The notes below the pieces were generated by a model. It had not been told where the DNA came from and did no database searches. It worked only from the letters and a program-made list of their open reading frames with translations. Positions 52,520 through 60,445 of a stretch of DNA of 64,000 nt are shown here, in pieces. This DNA comes from CAWEQW01 sp963811365 (GTDB lineage: Bacteria; Actinomycetota; Actinomycetes; Propionibacteriales; Nocardioidaceae): NCBI GenBank assembly GCA_963811365.1, contig CAWEQW010000007.1, positions 124,001 through 188,000 on the forward strand. Reading direction: 5' to 3'. A program made the position numbers and the translations under genes. Position 1 is the first letter of the stretch. Each line of letters opens with the position of its first letter.

Positions 52520-53188
52520 TCAGTCGCGGGTGCGCAGCGCGGGCTCCTTCTCGAGGCCCGCGAGGCCGTGCCAGGCGAGGTTCACCAGGTGGGCGGCCAC
52601 CGCCTCCTTCGGCGGCTGTCGGGCGTCGAGCCACCACTGGCCCGTAGCGCCGACCATGCCGACGAGCATCTGGGCGTACATCGGCGCGGCCTCGGGGTCG
52701 AAGCCCCGGGCCTCGAACTCCGCGGCCAGGATGTACTCCACGCGGGAGGCCACGTCGCCGATGATCGAGACGAACGACCCCGAGGAGGAGCCCACCGGGC
52801 TGTCGCGCACCAGGATGCGGAAGCCCTCGGAGGACTTCTCGATGTAGTCCAGCAGCGCGCACGCGGCCTGCTCGACCAGCGCCCGGGGCGGCCCCGGGGT
52901 GAGCGCCGCCTGGATCATGGACAGCAGCGTGCGGACCTCGCGGTCCACGACGACCGCGTAGAGCCCCTCCTTGCCGCCGAAGTGCTCGTAGACGACCGGC
53001 TTCGAGACCCCGGCGCGGGCGGCGATCTCCTCCACGGAGGCGCCGTCGAAGCCACGCTCGGCGAACAGCGACCGGGCGATCGCGATGAGCTGCTCGCGCC
53101 GCTGCGCAGCAGTCATCCGGCCGCGCGGACCGCGGCGGTCGCGGGGCGGCCCGGGGGCCCCTCCGGACGTCGTCGGTCCCGTCGTCAT
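52520..53188 (-). CDS. TetR family regulator of the desaturase module
   Basis: 222 aa. After a 25-residue Gly/Pro/Arg extension the TetR DNA-binding domain is clear: REQLIAIARSLFAERGFDGA, SVEEIAARAGVSKPVVYEHF. An internal start at the Met of MTAAQRREQL is possible. It lies 58 bases downstream of the membrane desaturase on the same strand, likely the same transcript. The tandem 16-bp palindromes at 54282-54312 in front of the desaturase are its probable targets. Such TetR proteins sense acyl-CoA and tune membrane unsaturation. Confidence 0.87.
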   Translation of the reverse strand: MTTGPTTSGGAPGPPRDRRGPRGRMTAAQRREQLIAIARSLFAERGFDGASVEEIAARAGVSKPVVYEHFGGKEGLYAVVVDREVRTLLSMIQAALTPGPPRALVEQAACALLDYIEKSSEGFRILVRDSPVGSSSGSFVSIIGDVASRVEYILAAEFEARGFDPEAAPMYAQMLVGMVGATGQWWLDARQPPKEAVAAHLVNLAWHGLAGLEKEPALRTRD

Positions 53189-53246
53189 CGGGCCATCCTG
53201 CCAGTCCCGGGTCCCCGCGGCGCCGTACGACGGGCCGCGGAGCCGC

Positions 53247-54254
53247 TCAGGCGGCCTCGGCGACCGGCTGCTCGACCCGGCGGGCGGCGATGCGCTCCTT
53301 GACCGGCCAGCGCACGTCGCGCACCCAGCCCGCCTGCTCCATCCAGCGGATGATCCGGGCCGAGGAGTCGAGCTGGCCGCGCAGCACGCCGTGCCGGGCG
53401 CAGGTCGGGTCGGCGTGGTGCAGGTTGTGCCAGGACTCGCCCATGGAGGGGATCGCCAGCCACCAGACGTTGGCGGACCTGTCGCGGGACAGGAAGGGCC
53501 GCTCGCCGACCGTGTGGCAGATCGAGTTGATCGACCAGGTCACGTGGTGCAGCAGGCCCACCCGCACCAGCGAGCCCCAGAAGAAGGCGGTCACGGCGCC
53601 CTGCCAGGACCAGGTCAGCAGGCCGCCCGCGACGGCCGGGGCCAGCAGCGACACCGCGACCCAGACCGGGAACTGCCGCGAGACCTTCACGATGTCGCGG
53701 TCCTTCATCAGGTCCGGGGCGTACTTGCGCTGGGGGGTCTGCTCGGGGTCGAACAGCCACATCATGTGCGCGTACAGCAACCCCTTGGTGAGCGCCCGGA
53801 TGCTGGTGCCGTACCGCCAGGGGGAGTGCGGGTCGCCGTCGCGGTCACTGAACTTGTGGTGCTTGCGGTGGTCGGCCACCCACCGGATCACCGGGCCCTC
53901 GATCGCCAGGGAGCCGGCGACGGCCAGGGCCACCTTGACCACGCGGTTCGGCTTGAACGACCTGTGCGTGAAGAGCCGGTGGAAGCCGATCGTGACCCCG
54001 TGGCCGGAGATCGCGTACATCACCGCGAAGATCACCACGTCGGTCCACCCGAGGAAGCCGCCCCACGCGAGCGGGACCGCGGCCAGCACCGCCAGGAACG
54101 GGACGAGGATGAACAGCCCCAGGGCGATCTGCTCCATGCGGGACTGGGTGTCCCCGCCGAGGGTGCCGTCGACGAGGGTGAGCGGGTCGGCCTCGGCACT
54201 GCCGACCGACGCGGCGACGGGAGCGGGGGGCGTGGCCCCGGTGGCTGGGGTCAT
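53247..54254 (-). CDS. Membrane fatty-acid (acyl-CoA) desaturase
   Basis: 335 aa from ATG 54254. Three His boxes of the delta-9 acyl-CoA desaturase group: HRLFTHRSF (about residue 90), HRKHHKFSD (about 127) and WHNLHHADP (about 270). Four hydrophobic helices lie in two pairs around them. The protein is of the DesA3/stearoyl-CoA desaturase type, a membrane di-iron enzyme using O2 and an oxidoreductase partner not present here. It is followed by the TetR gene and preceded by tandem palindromes. Confidence 0.92.
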   Translation of the reverse strand: MTPATGATPPAPVAASVGSAEADPLTLVDGTLGGDTQSRMEQIALGLFILVPFLAVLAAVPLAWGGFLGWTDVVIFAVMYAISGHGVTIGFHRLFTHRSFKPNRVVKVALAVAGSLAIEGPVIRWVADHRKHHKFSDRDGDPHSPWRYGTSIRALTKGLLYAHMMWLFDPEQTPQRKYAPDLMKDRDIVKVSRQFPVWVAVSLLAPAVAGGLLTWSWQGAVTAFFWGSLVRVGLLHHVTWSINSICHTVGERPFLSRDRSANVWWLAIPSMGESWHNLHHADPTCARHGVLRGQLDSSARIIRWMEQAGWVRDVRWPVKERIAARRVEQPVAEAA

Positions 54255-54281
54255 GGAGTCCTCACAGAGGGTGGGCGGCTA

Positions 54282-54312
54282 CCTACGACACCGTAACCTA
54301 CGCAACCGTAGG
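54282..54312. promoter_or_regulatory. Tandem 16-bp palindromes upstream of the desaturase
   Basis: CCTACG-caac-CGTAGG at 54297-54312 is perfectly symmetric. Directly next to it, at 54282-54297, is CCTACG-acac-CGTAAC with four of six arm positions matched. A start-to-start distance of 15 bases fits two repressor dimers side by side. About 28 bases upstream of the desaturase start. Candidate target of the TetR protein at 52520-53188. Confidence 0.6.
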
Positions 54313-54420
54313 CAATGAACTCTTCGTTGAGGTGCTCCCTAGCAGGTGCCCGCGGAGCGCCCTCGGCAAACGCCGGTCCGCGGTTGGTGCGATGACGATG
54401 GCTAGATTGGTGCCCCACGA

Positions 54421-54500
54421 TCCCCGGTTGGTCTGTCGGCAGGGCCCGCCGCACTTTGAATGCGGACAAAGCGACGTAGGTTCGACTCCTACCCGGGGAG
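54421..54500 (+). tRNA. tRNA-Gln (anticodon TTG)
   Basis: Acceptor arms TCCCCGG (54421-54427) and CCGGGGA (54493-54499) pair fully. The anticodon arm is CCGCA-CTTTGAA-TGCGG, giving anticodon TTG. The T arm is GTAGG-TTCGACT-CCTAC. The D arm is GGTC/GGCC. CCA is not encoded. A -10-like TAGATT lies at 54403-54408. The variable loop is about 10 bases, longer than usual for tRNA-Gln. Confidence 0.75.
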
Positions 54501-54540
54501 CGGAGCAGCGCACGGCGACCGAGCGAAGCAGAGGAGACCG

Positions 54541-56055
54541 GTGGTGAGCGAGCAGTCCGGACGTCGCCCGGCGGCGGTGGTGGTGCTGGCAGCGGGCAGC
54601 GGCACCCGGATGAGGTCCAAGCTCATGAAGGTGCTGCACCCGCTCTGCGGACGCACGATGCTCGGCCACGTGCTGGCCACCGCGGCCGACCTGGAGCCCG
54701 CGCATCTCGTCGCGGTCGTCGGGAACAGCCGCGACCAGGTGGGGCCTGCTGTCCTGGCCCAGGTCCCGGACGCGCTGCTCGCCGTGCAGGAGACCCAGGA
54801 CGGCACGGCGCACGCCGTCCGGGTGGCGCTCGACGCGCTGCGCGGCCACCCCGGCGCCGGCGGTACGACGGGCACCCTCGTCGTGGTCAGCGGGGACACG
54901 CCGCTGCTCGAGACGCCGACGCTGGAGGCCCTGGTGCGCGACCACGAGGCGGCCGGCCGGGCGGTGACGCTGCTCAGCGCCGAGCTCGCCGACCCGTTCG
55001 GCTACGGGCGGGTGCTGCGCGACGCCGACGGCGCCGTCACCGCGGTCGTCGAGGAGAAGGACGCCAGCCCCGGGCAGGCCCGCGTCACCGAGGTCAACAG
55101 CGGGATCTACGCCTTCGACCTGGCGTTCCTCGGCGACGCGCTGGCCAGGGTCACCAACGACAACGCCAAGGGCGAGTACTACCTGACCGACGTGGTCGGC
55201 ATCGCCCGGGCCGCCGGCGAGGCGGTGGGTGCGCACCGCACCGGGGACGTCGTCCAGACCGAGGGAGCCAACGACCGGGCGCAGCTCGCCGGGCTGGCCG
55301 CGGAGCTGAACCGGCGGGTGCTGACCCGGTGGATGCGCGACGGTGTCACGGTCGTGGACCCGAGCACCACCTGGGTGGACGTGACCGTCGAGCTCGCGCG
55401 CGACGTGACGCTGCTGCCGGGGGTGCAGCTGCACGGCGCCACCCGCGTCGAGGAGGACGCCGTGGTGGGCCCGGACTCGACGCTGACCGACGTGGTCGTC
55501 GGAGCCGGTGCCTGCGTGGTCCGCACCCACGGGTCCGGCGCCGAGGTCGGGCCCGGCGCCTCGGTCGGGCCGTTCTCCTACCTGCGGCCCGGCACCGTGC
55601 TCGGCGCGGGCGGCAAGGTGGGTGCCTTCGTGGAGACCAAGAACGCCCGGATCGGCCGGGCCGCCAAGGTGCCGCACCTGTCCTACGTCGGCGACGCGGA
55701 GGTCGGCGACGGGACGAACATCGGGGCCGGCACGATCTTCGCCAACTACGACGGGGTGGCCAAGCACCGCACCACGGTCGGTCGGCACGCCCGGACCGGG
55801 TCGAACAACACCTTCGTGGCGCCGGTCCGGATCGGCGACGGCGCGGTCACTGGTGGCGGCACGGTCGTGCGCAGCGACGTACCTGCGGGAGCGCTCGCGG
55901 TGAGCAGCGGTCCGCAGCGTCTCATCGAAGGCTGGGTGCTCCGCAGGCGCGCGGGGACCCCGGGGGCCGAGGCGGCGACCGAGGCCCTGGGGAGCGAGAG
56001 CACCGGTGCGGACCGGTCCCGGGTCGCAGAGCGGCCGGTGGCTGAGGAACAATGA
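54541..56055 (+). CDS. glmU: glmU, bifunctional UDP-N-acetylglucosamine pyrophosphorylase / GlcN-1-P acetyltransferase
   Basis: 504 aa from GTG 54541 (or 54544), with AGAGGAGA upstream. N-terminal nucleotidyltransferase: VVVLAAGSGTRMRSKLMKVL, VVSGDTPLLETPTLEALVRD, VNSGIYAFDLAFLGDALARV, NDNAKGEYYLTDVVGIARAA. C-terminal left-handed beta-helix of hexapeptide repeats: GPFSYLRPGTVLGAGGKVGA, FVETKNARIGRAAKVPHLSY, GAGTIFANYDGVAKHRTTVG with the catalytic His region. It makes UDP-GlcNAc for peptidoglycan. Followed directly by prs, as in many actinobacteria. Confidence 0.95.
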   Translation: MVSEQSGRRPAAVVVLAAGSGTRMRSKLMKVLHPLCGRTMLGHVLATAADLEPAHLVAVVGNSRDQVGPAVLAQVPDALLAVQETQDGTAHAVRVALDALRGHPGAGGTTGTLVVVSGDTPLLETPTLEALVRDHEAAGRAVTLLSAELADPFGYGRVLRDADGAVTAVVEEKDASPGQARVTEVNSGIYAFDLAFLGDALARVTNDNAKGEYYLTDVVGIARAAGEAVGAHRTGDVVQTEGANDRAQLAGLAAELNRRVLTRWMRDGVTVVDPSTTWVDVTVELARDVTLLPGVQLHGATRVEEDAVVGPDSTLTDVVVGAGACVVRTHGSGAEVGPGASVGPFSYLRPGTVLGAGGKVGAFVETKNARIGRAAKVPHLSYVGDAEVGDGTNIGAGTIFANYDGVAKHRTTVGRHARTGSNNTFVAPVRIGDGAVTGGGTVVRSDVPAGALAVSSGPQRLIEGWVLRRRAGTPGAEAATEALGSESTGADRSRVAERPVAEEQ

Positions 56056-56102
56056 AGGGCAGCCCGGAAGCTGGTCAGCAGCCTGAAGCGAGGAGCCCCG
56101 GT

Positions 56103-57083
56103 GTGAGCGGACTGAAGCGGACCACGGAGAAGAACCTGATGGTCTTCTCGGGCCGGGCCCACTCGGAGCTCGCCGAGGAGGTCGCCGAGCAGCTCGGCAC
56201 GGGACTGGTTCCCACGTCGGCCTACGAGTTCGCCAACAGCGAGATCTACGTCCGCTTCGAGGAGTCGGTCCGCGGCTGCGACGCCTTCGTCATCCAGAGC
56301 CACACAGCGCCGATCAACGAGTGGATCATGGAGCACCTCATCATGGTCGACGCGCTGAAGCGGGCCTCGGCCAAGCGGATCACGGTGGTCATGCCGTTCT
56401 ACGGCTACGCGCGCCAGGACAAGAAGCACCGCGGTCGCGAGCCGATCTCCGCGCGCCTGATGGCGGACCTGTTCAAGACCGCCGGCGCCGACCGGCTGAT
56501 CGCCGTGGACCTGCACACCGCGCAGATCCAGGGGTTCTTCGACGGCCCCGTCGACCACCTGATGGCGCTGCCGATCCTCGCCGACTACGTGCGGGCGCGG
56601 TACGGCGACGAGCGGCTGGCCGTGGTCTCGCCGGACGCGGGCCGGATCAAGGTGGCCGAGCAGTGGTCGGACCGCCTCGACGGCGCGCCGCTGGCGTTCA
56701 TCCACAAGACCCGGAGCATCGACCGGCCGAACGAGTCGGTCGCGAACCGGGTCGTGGGTGACGTGGGCGGCCGGATCTGCGTACTGGTCGACGACATGAT
56801 CGACACCGGCGGCACGATCGTGAAGGCGGCCGACGCCCTCGTGGAGGCCGGCGCCTCGGGCGTGGTGATCGCCGCGACGCACGCCATCCTGTCCGACCCG
56901 GCGGTCGACCGGCTCAAGAACTGCCCCGCGGCGGAGATCGTGGTCACCAACACGCTCCCGATCCCCGACGAGCGGCGGTTCGACAAGCTCACGATCCTGT
57001 CCATCGCGCCGCTGATCAGCCGCGCGATCCGCGAGGTGTTCGAGGACGGCTCGGTCACGAGCCTGTTCGACGGCCGCGCCTGA
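56103..57083 (+). CDS. prs: prs, ribose-phosphate pyrophosphokinase
   Basis: 326 aa from GTG 56103 with GAGGAG in front; an ATG at 56052 overlapping the glmU stop would add 17 residues. Landmarks: MVFSGRAHSELAEEVAEQLG, VMPFYGYARQDKKHRGREP, LIAVDLHTAQIQGFFDGPVD, VVSPDAGRIKVAEQWSDRL and the PRPP loop VLVDDMIDTGGTIVKAADAL. It makes PRPP from ribose 5-phosphate and ATP. A strong hairpin follows 7 bases after the stop. Confidence 0.96.
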   Translation: MSGLKRTTEKNLMVFSGRAHSELAEEVAEQLGTGLVPTSAYEFANSEIYVRFEESVRGCDAFVIQSHTAPINEWIMEHLIMVDALKRASAKRITVVMPFYGYARQDKKHRGREPISARLMADLFKTAGADRLIAVDLHTAQIQGFFDGPVDHLMALPILADYVRARYGDERLAVVSPDAGRIKVAEQWSDRLDGAPLAFIHKTRSIDRPNESVANRVVGDVGGRICVLVDDMIDTGGTIVKAADALVEAGASGVVIAATHAILSDPAVDRLKNCPAAEIVVTNTLPIPDERRFDKLTILSIAPLISRAIREVFEDGSVTSLFDGRA

Positions 57084-57089
57084 CCCGGG

Positions 57090-57139
57090 TTCGTCTGCGG
57101 TCGCGCCGCGGGCGCAGCCGGCCCGACCGCAGGCGAACG
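57090..57139 (+). terminator. 14-bp hairpin after prs
   Basis: GTTCGTCTGCGGTC (57090-57103) pairs with GACCGCAGGCGAAC (57126-57139) across all 14 positions, one as a G-U pair. It begins 6 bases after the prs stop. No T-tract. Confidence 0.62.
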
Positions 57140-57180
57140 GGTGTCGAGGATTGATTCGCCAAGCCTGCAAGGCCTCCGCT

Positions 57181-57186
57181 AAGATC
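57181..57186 (+). promoter_or_regulatory. Candidate -10 box (TAAGAT) for rplY
   Basis: Only AT-rich hexamer in the 270-base prs-rplY gap; it would leave about 160 bases of leader. TTGATT at 57152-57157 is 23 bases upstream, too far for a standard -35, so the assignment is weak. Confidence 0.3.
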
Positions 57187-57353
57187 GTGCAGTTGCCTCG
57201 GCGAGGGATGCGGAAGCTCGCTCCGTGATCGACGCGGTGGCTCGATGCGACCGGTCGTCGCGTCGGGCCTGCGGTCTCTCGGAGCCGCCCCGCCGATGCA
57301 GCCACTGTTCGAGCAGACGTCGGCAACCAGCACAGTCCAAGGAGTCCCCCTTC

Positions 57354-58019
57354 ATGTCCGAGAGCAAGATCCAGGCAGAGCCCCGCACCGAGTTCGGCAA
57401 GGGGGCCGCCCGGCGGATCCGCCGCGCGGCAAAGGTCCCGGCAGTGCTGTACGGCCACGGCAGCGCCCCGCTGCACATCACCCTGCCCGGTCACGACACG
57501 ATGCTGGCGCTCAAGCACGGCGGCGCCAACGCACTGCTGACCATCGACCTCGAGGGCACCTCCCAGATGGCGCTGCCCAAGCAGGTCCAGCGCGACCCGA
57601 TCAAGGGCTTCCTCGAGCACCTCGACCTCGTCATCGTCCGCAGCGGCGAGAAGGTGAACGTCGAGATCCCGGTGCACGTCGTGGGCGAGGCCGTCTCCGG
57701 CAGCCTCGTGGTCACCGAGGCGTCGCTGCTCTCCGTCGAGGCCGAGGCCACGCACATCCCCGAGTACATCGAGGTCTCTGTGGAGGGCGCCGAGGTCGGC
57801 ACCCAGATCCACGCCCGCGACATCACCCTGCCCACCGGGTCGAGGCTGCACGCCGGCGACGACCTGCTGATCGTCAACGTGGTCAACGCGCCGACCGCCG
57901 AGCAGGTCGAGGACGAGCTCGCGGGTGCCGAGGCCGACGCGGGCATCGAGCGCGAGGAGCCCGCGACTGCCGCCGAGGCGCCCGAGGCCGGCGAGGGCAC
58001 GGAGCAGTCGGAGGCGTGA
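57354..58019 (+). CDS. rplY: rplY, 50S ribosomal protein L25 (Ctc form)
   Basis: 221 aa from ATG 57354 with AAGGAG. N-terminal 5S-rRNA-binding L25 domain: TEFGKGAARRIRRAAKVPAV, LYGHGSAPLHITLPGHD, QRDPIKGFLEHLDLVIV. C-terminal TL5/Ctc beta domain (residues about 100-185: VPHV-like segment IPVHVVGEAVSGSLV, ADE-rich end), then a disordered Glu/Ala tail of about 30 residues. Binds 5S rRNA in the large subunit. Precedes pth, a usual neighbour. Confidence 0.93.
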   Translation: MSESKIQAEPRTEFGKGAARRIRRAAKVPAVLYGHGSAPLHITLPGHDTMLALKHGGANALLTIDLEGTSQMALPKQVQRDPIKGFLEHLDLVIVRSGEKVNVEIPVHVVGEAVSGSLVVTEASLLSVEAEATHIPEYIEVSVEGAEVGTQIHARDITLPTGSRLHAGDDLLIVNVVNAPTAEQVEDELAGAEADAGIEREEPATAAEAPEAGEGTEQSEA

Positions 58020-58114
58020 GCCGGCGCCCGGGTCGCGCCGCCGTGCAGCAGCGGTGGCGCGAGCGCCTGGGACTGCAGCACGCCGCGGCGCCTGCGAGGA
58101 GGACCCGGGAACCC

Positions 58115-58705
58115 GTGAACGAGGTGTGGCTGGTGGTGGGGCTGGGAAACCCCGGCCCCACCTATGCCGGCAACCGCCACAACGTGGGCTACCTCGTGGC
58201 CGACGAGCTCGCGCGCCGGATGAGCGGGTCGTTCCGCGCCCACAAGTCCGGCCGCGCCGACGTGGTGGAGGGGCGCCTGGGCGGCGTCGGTGGTGTCGGG
58301 GGCGTCCGCGTCGTCCTGGCCCGGGCCCGCTGCTACATGAACGAGATCGGCGGACCGGTCTCGGCGCTCGCGAAGTTCTACAAGGTCCCCGTGGACCACG
58401 TCGTCGCAGTGCACGACGAGCTCGACCTGCCGTTCGACACCCTGCGGGTGAAGCTCGGCGGCGGGGACAACGGGCACAACGGGCTGCGCTCGATGCGCCG
58501 GTCCCTGGACTCGGGGGAGTTCCACCGCGTGCGGGTCGGGATCGGACGCCCGCCGGGCCGACAGTCGCCGGCCGACTTCGTGCTGTCGGACTACGGCGCC
58601 GCCGAGCGCACCACGCTGCCGCTCCAGGTCGACCGGGCCGCCGATGCCGTGGAGACGCTCGTCACCGAGGGCCTGGAGAAGACCCAGAACCGGTTCAACA
58701 GCTGA
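58115..58705 (+). CDS. pth: pth, peptidyl-tRNA hydrolase
   Basis: 196 aa from GTG 58115 with GAGGAGG upstream; the frame is open further 5' but that part looks non-coding. VVGLGNPGPTYAGNRHNVGY holds the catalytic His, followed by YMNEIGGPVSALAKFYKV and VHDELDLPFDTLRVKLGGGD with NGHNGLRSM. It frees tRNA from prematurely released peptidyl-tRNA. The stretch GRLGGVGGVGGVRVVL is a short in-frame Gly/Val expansion in a surface loop. Confidence 0.95.
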   Translation: MNEVWLVVGLGNPGPTYAGNRHNVGYLVADELARRMSGSFRAHKSGRADVVEGRLGGVGGVGGVRVVLARARCYMNEIGGPVSALAKFYKVPVDHVVAVHDELDLPFDTLRVKLGGGDNGHNGLRSMRRSLDSGEFHRVRVGIGRPPGRQSPADFVLSDYGAAERTTLPLQVDRAADAVETLVTEGLEKTQNRFNS

Positions 58706-58774
58706 GCCGCTGCTCGCGCGTTCCCCTGCGACGGGCGGACCCGGCTGCTTCAATCGACGGGTGAGGTCCGGACG

Positions 58775-59419
<645 letters not shown>

Positions 59420-59423
59420 TGCG

Positions 59424-60422
59424 GTGCGGCCGGCTCCGGACGTGTCCTGCGGTGCTGACCCTCATGGCGGTGGGGTCGCCGGATGCGCCGGCACCGACGG
59501 CCGGTCCCCGTCCCGGCAGCCGCGTGCGGCCACCCAGGAGAGGCCGACGTCCAGACCCCTCGGCAGCGGGTCACCGGTGGTCGTCTTCCGTGACACGAGC
59601 ACGTCGGCGACCAACGGACTGGTCGCCACCGTGCCGCTGCGGCGGCCCTCGGCCCGCCGTACCATCGTCGGCCCGGAGTGCGACCGCGTCTACGTGGTCG
59701 GTGACACGTTGTCGTGCCTCTACACCGAGCCTGGCGTCGCGACCACCTTCCACGGCGAGGTGCGTGACCGAGAGGGGCACGTCGTGAGCTCGTGGCCCGT
59801 GGCCGGGCTGCCCAGCCGCACCCGCGTCTCGCCCAGCGGCAGGCTGGTCTCCGAGACGTCGTTCGTCACCGGTCACGAGTACGAGCAGGAGGCGTTCTCG
59901 ACCTCCACAGAGATCCTGCGGCGCAACGGCGCCGGCTACGGCAACCTGGAGCGGTTCACCCTGCTGCACAACGGGAAGCAGGTCACCGCGCGTGACCGGA
60001 ACATCTGGGGCGTCACGTTCGCCGATGACAACCGGTTCTATGCCACCGCGGCCTGGTCCGGCACTGCCTGGCTGGTGCGCGGCGACCTGGCGGCCCGCAC
60101 CCTCACCGCGCTGCGGCGCAACGCGGAGTGCCCGTCCCTGTCGCCCGACGGACACCGCATCGCCTACAAGAAGCGGGTGCCGGCGTCGTCCGACCACTGG
60201 AGCCTGGCCGTTCTCGACCTCCGGACCGGCCACGAGACGGTGCTGGGGGAGACCAGAAGCGTCGATGACCAGGCCGAGTGGTCGAGCGCGCACACGGTGC
60301 TCTACGGCCTGCCGCGCGCCCACCAGCCGGGCGTCAGCGACGTCTGGGCGCTGGGCACCGCTGCCGGCGAGGCTCCTCGTCTCCTGGTCCCGAACGCGTG
60401 GTCGCCCTCCGTCCTTCGCTGA
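59424..60422 (+). CDS. TolB-like beta-propeller (PD40) protein, N-terminus uncertain
   Basis: 332 aa from GTG 59424 as annotated. From about residue 50 the sequence is a beta-propeller with WD40-like strands: ATNGLVATVPLRRPSARRTI, VSPSGRLVSETSFVTGHEYE, NIWGVTFADDNRFYATAAWS, CPSLSPDGHRIAYKKRVPAS and VLDLRTGHETVLGETRSVDD. The first 45 residues look unlike a signal peptide. A second frame starting at ATG 59419, coupled to the previous stop, gives a better secretory start (RTCPAVLTLMAVGS), so a frameshift between about 59,500 and 59,570 may have split the true gene. Probably extracytoplasmic; function unknown. Confidence 0.6.
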   Translation: MRPAPDVSCGADPHGGGVAGCAGTDGRSPSRQPRAATQERPTSRPLGSGSPVVVFRDTSTSATNGLVATVPLRRPSARRTIVGPECDRVYVVGDTLSCLYTEPGVATTFHGEVRDREGHVVSSWPVAGLPSRTRVSPSGRLVSETSFVTGHEYEQEAFSTSTEILRRNGAGYGNLERFTLLHNGKQVTARDRNIWGVTFADDNRFYATAAWSGTAWLVRGDLAARTLTALRRNAECPSLSPDGHRIAYKKRVPASSDHWSLAVLDLRTGHETVLGETRSVDDQAEWSSAHTVLYGLPRAHQPGVSDVWALGTAAGEAPRLLVPNAWSPSVLR

Positions 60423-60445
60423 GCTGAACCGCTCCGGTGCTCAGC
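60418..60445. terminator. Convergent hairpin containing both stop codons
   Basis: GCTGAGC (60418-60424) and GCTCAGC (60439-60445), 14-base loop. It holds the propeller gene stop (TGA 60420-60422) and the DUF4082 gene stop (TCA 60441-60443). Same design as at 49606-49635 but shorter. Confidence 0.4.

Noticed and set aside
52486..52520. Terminator between the acyl-ACP desaturase and the TetR gene
   Set aside because: The palindrome CTGACGCCGGCCGGCCTCAG has no loop and one mismatch, so a stable hairpin terminator is not supported.
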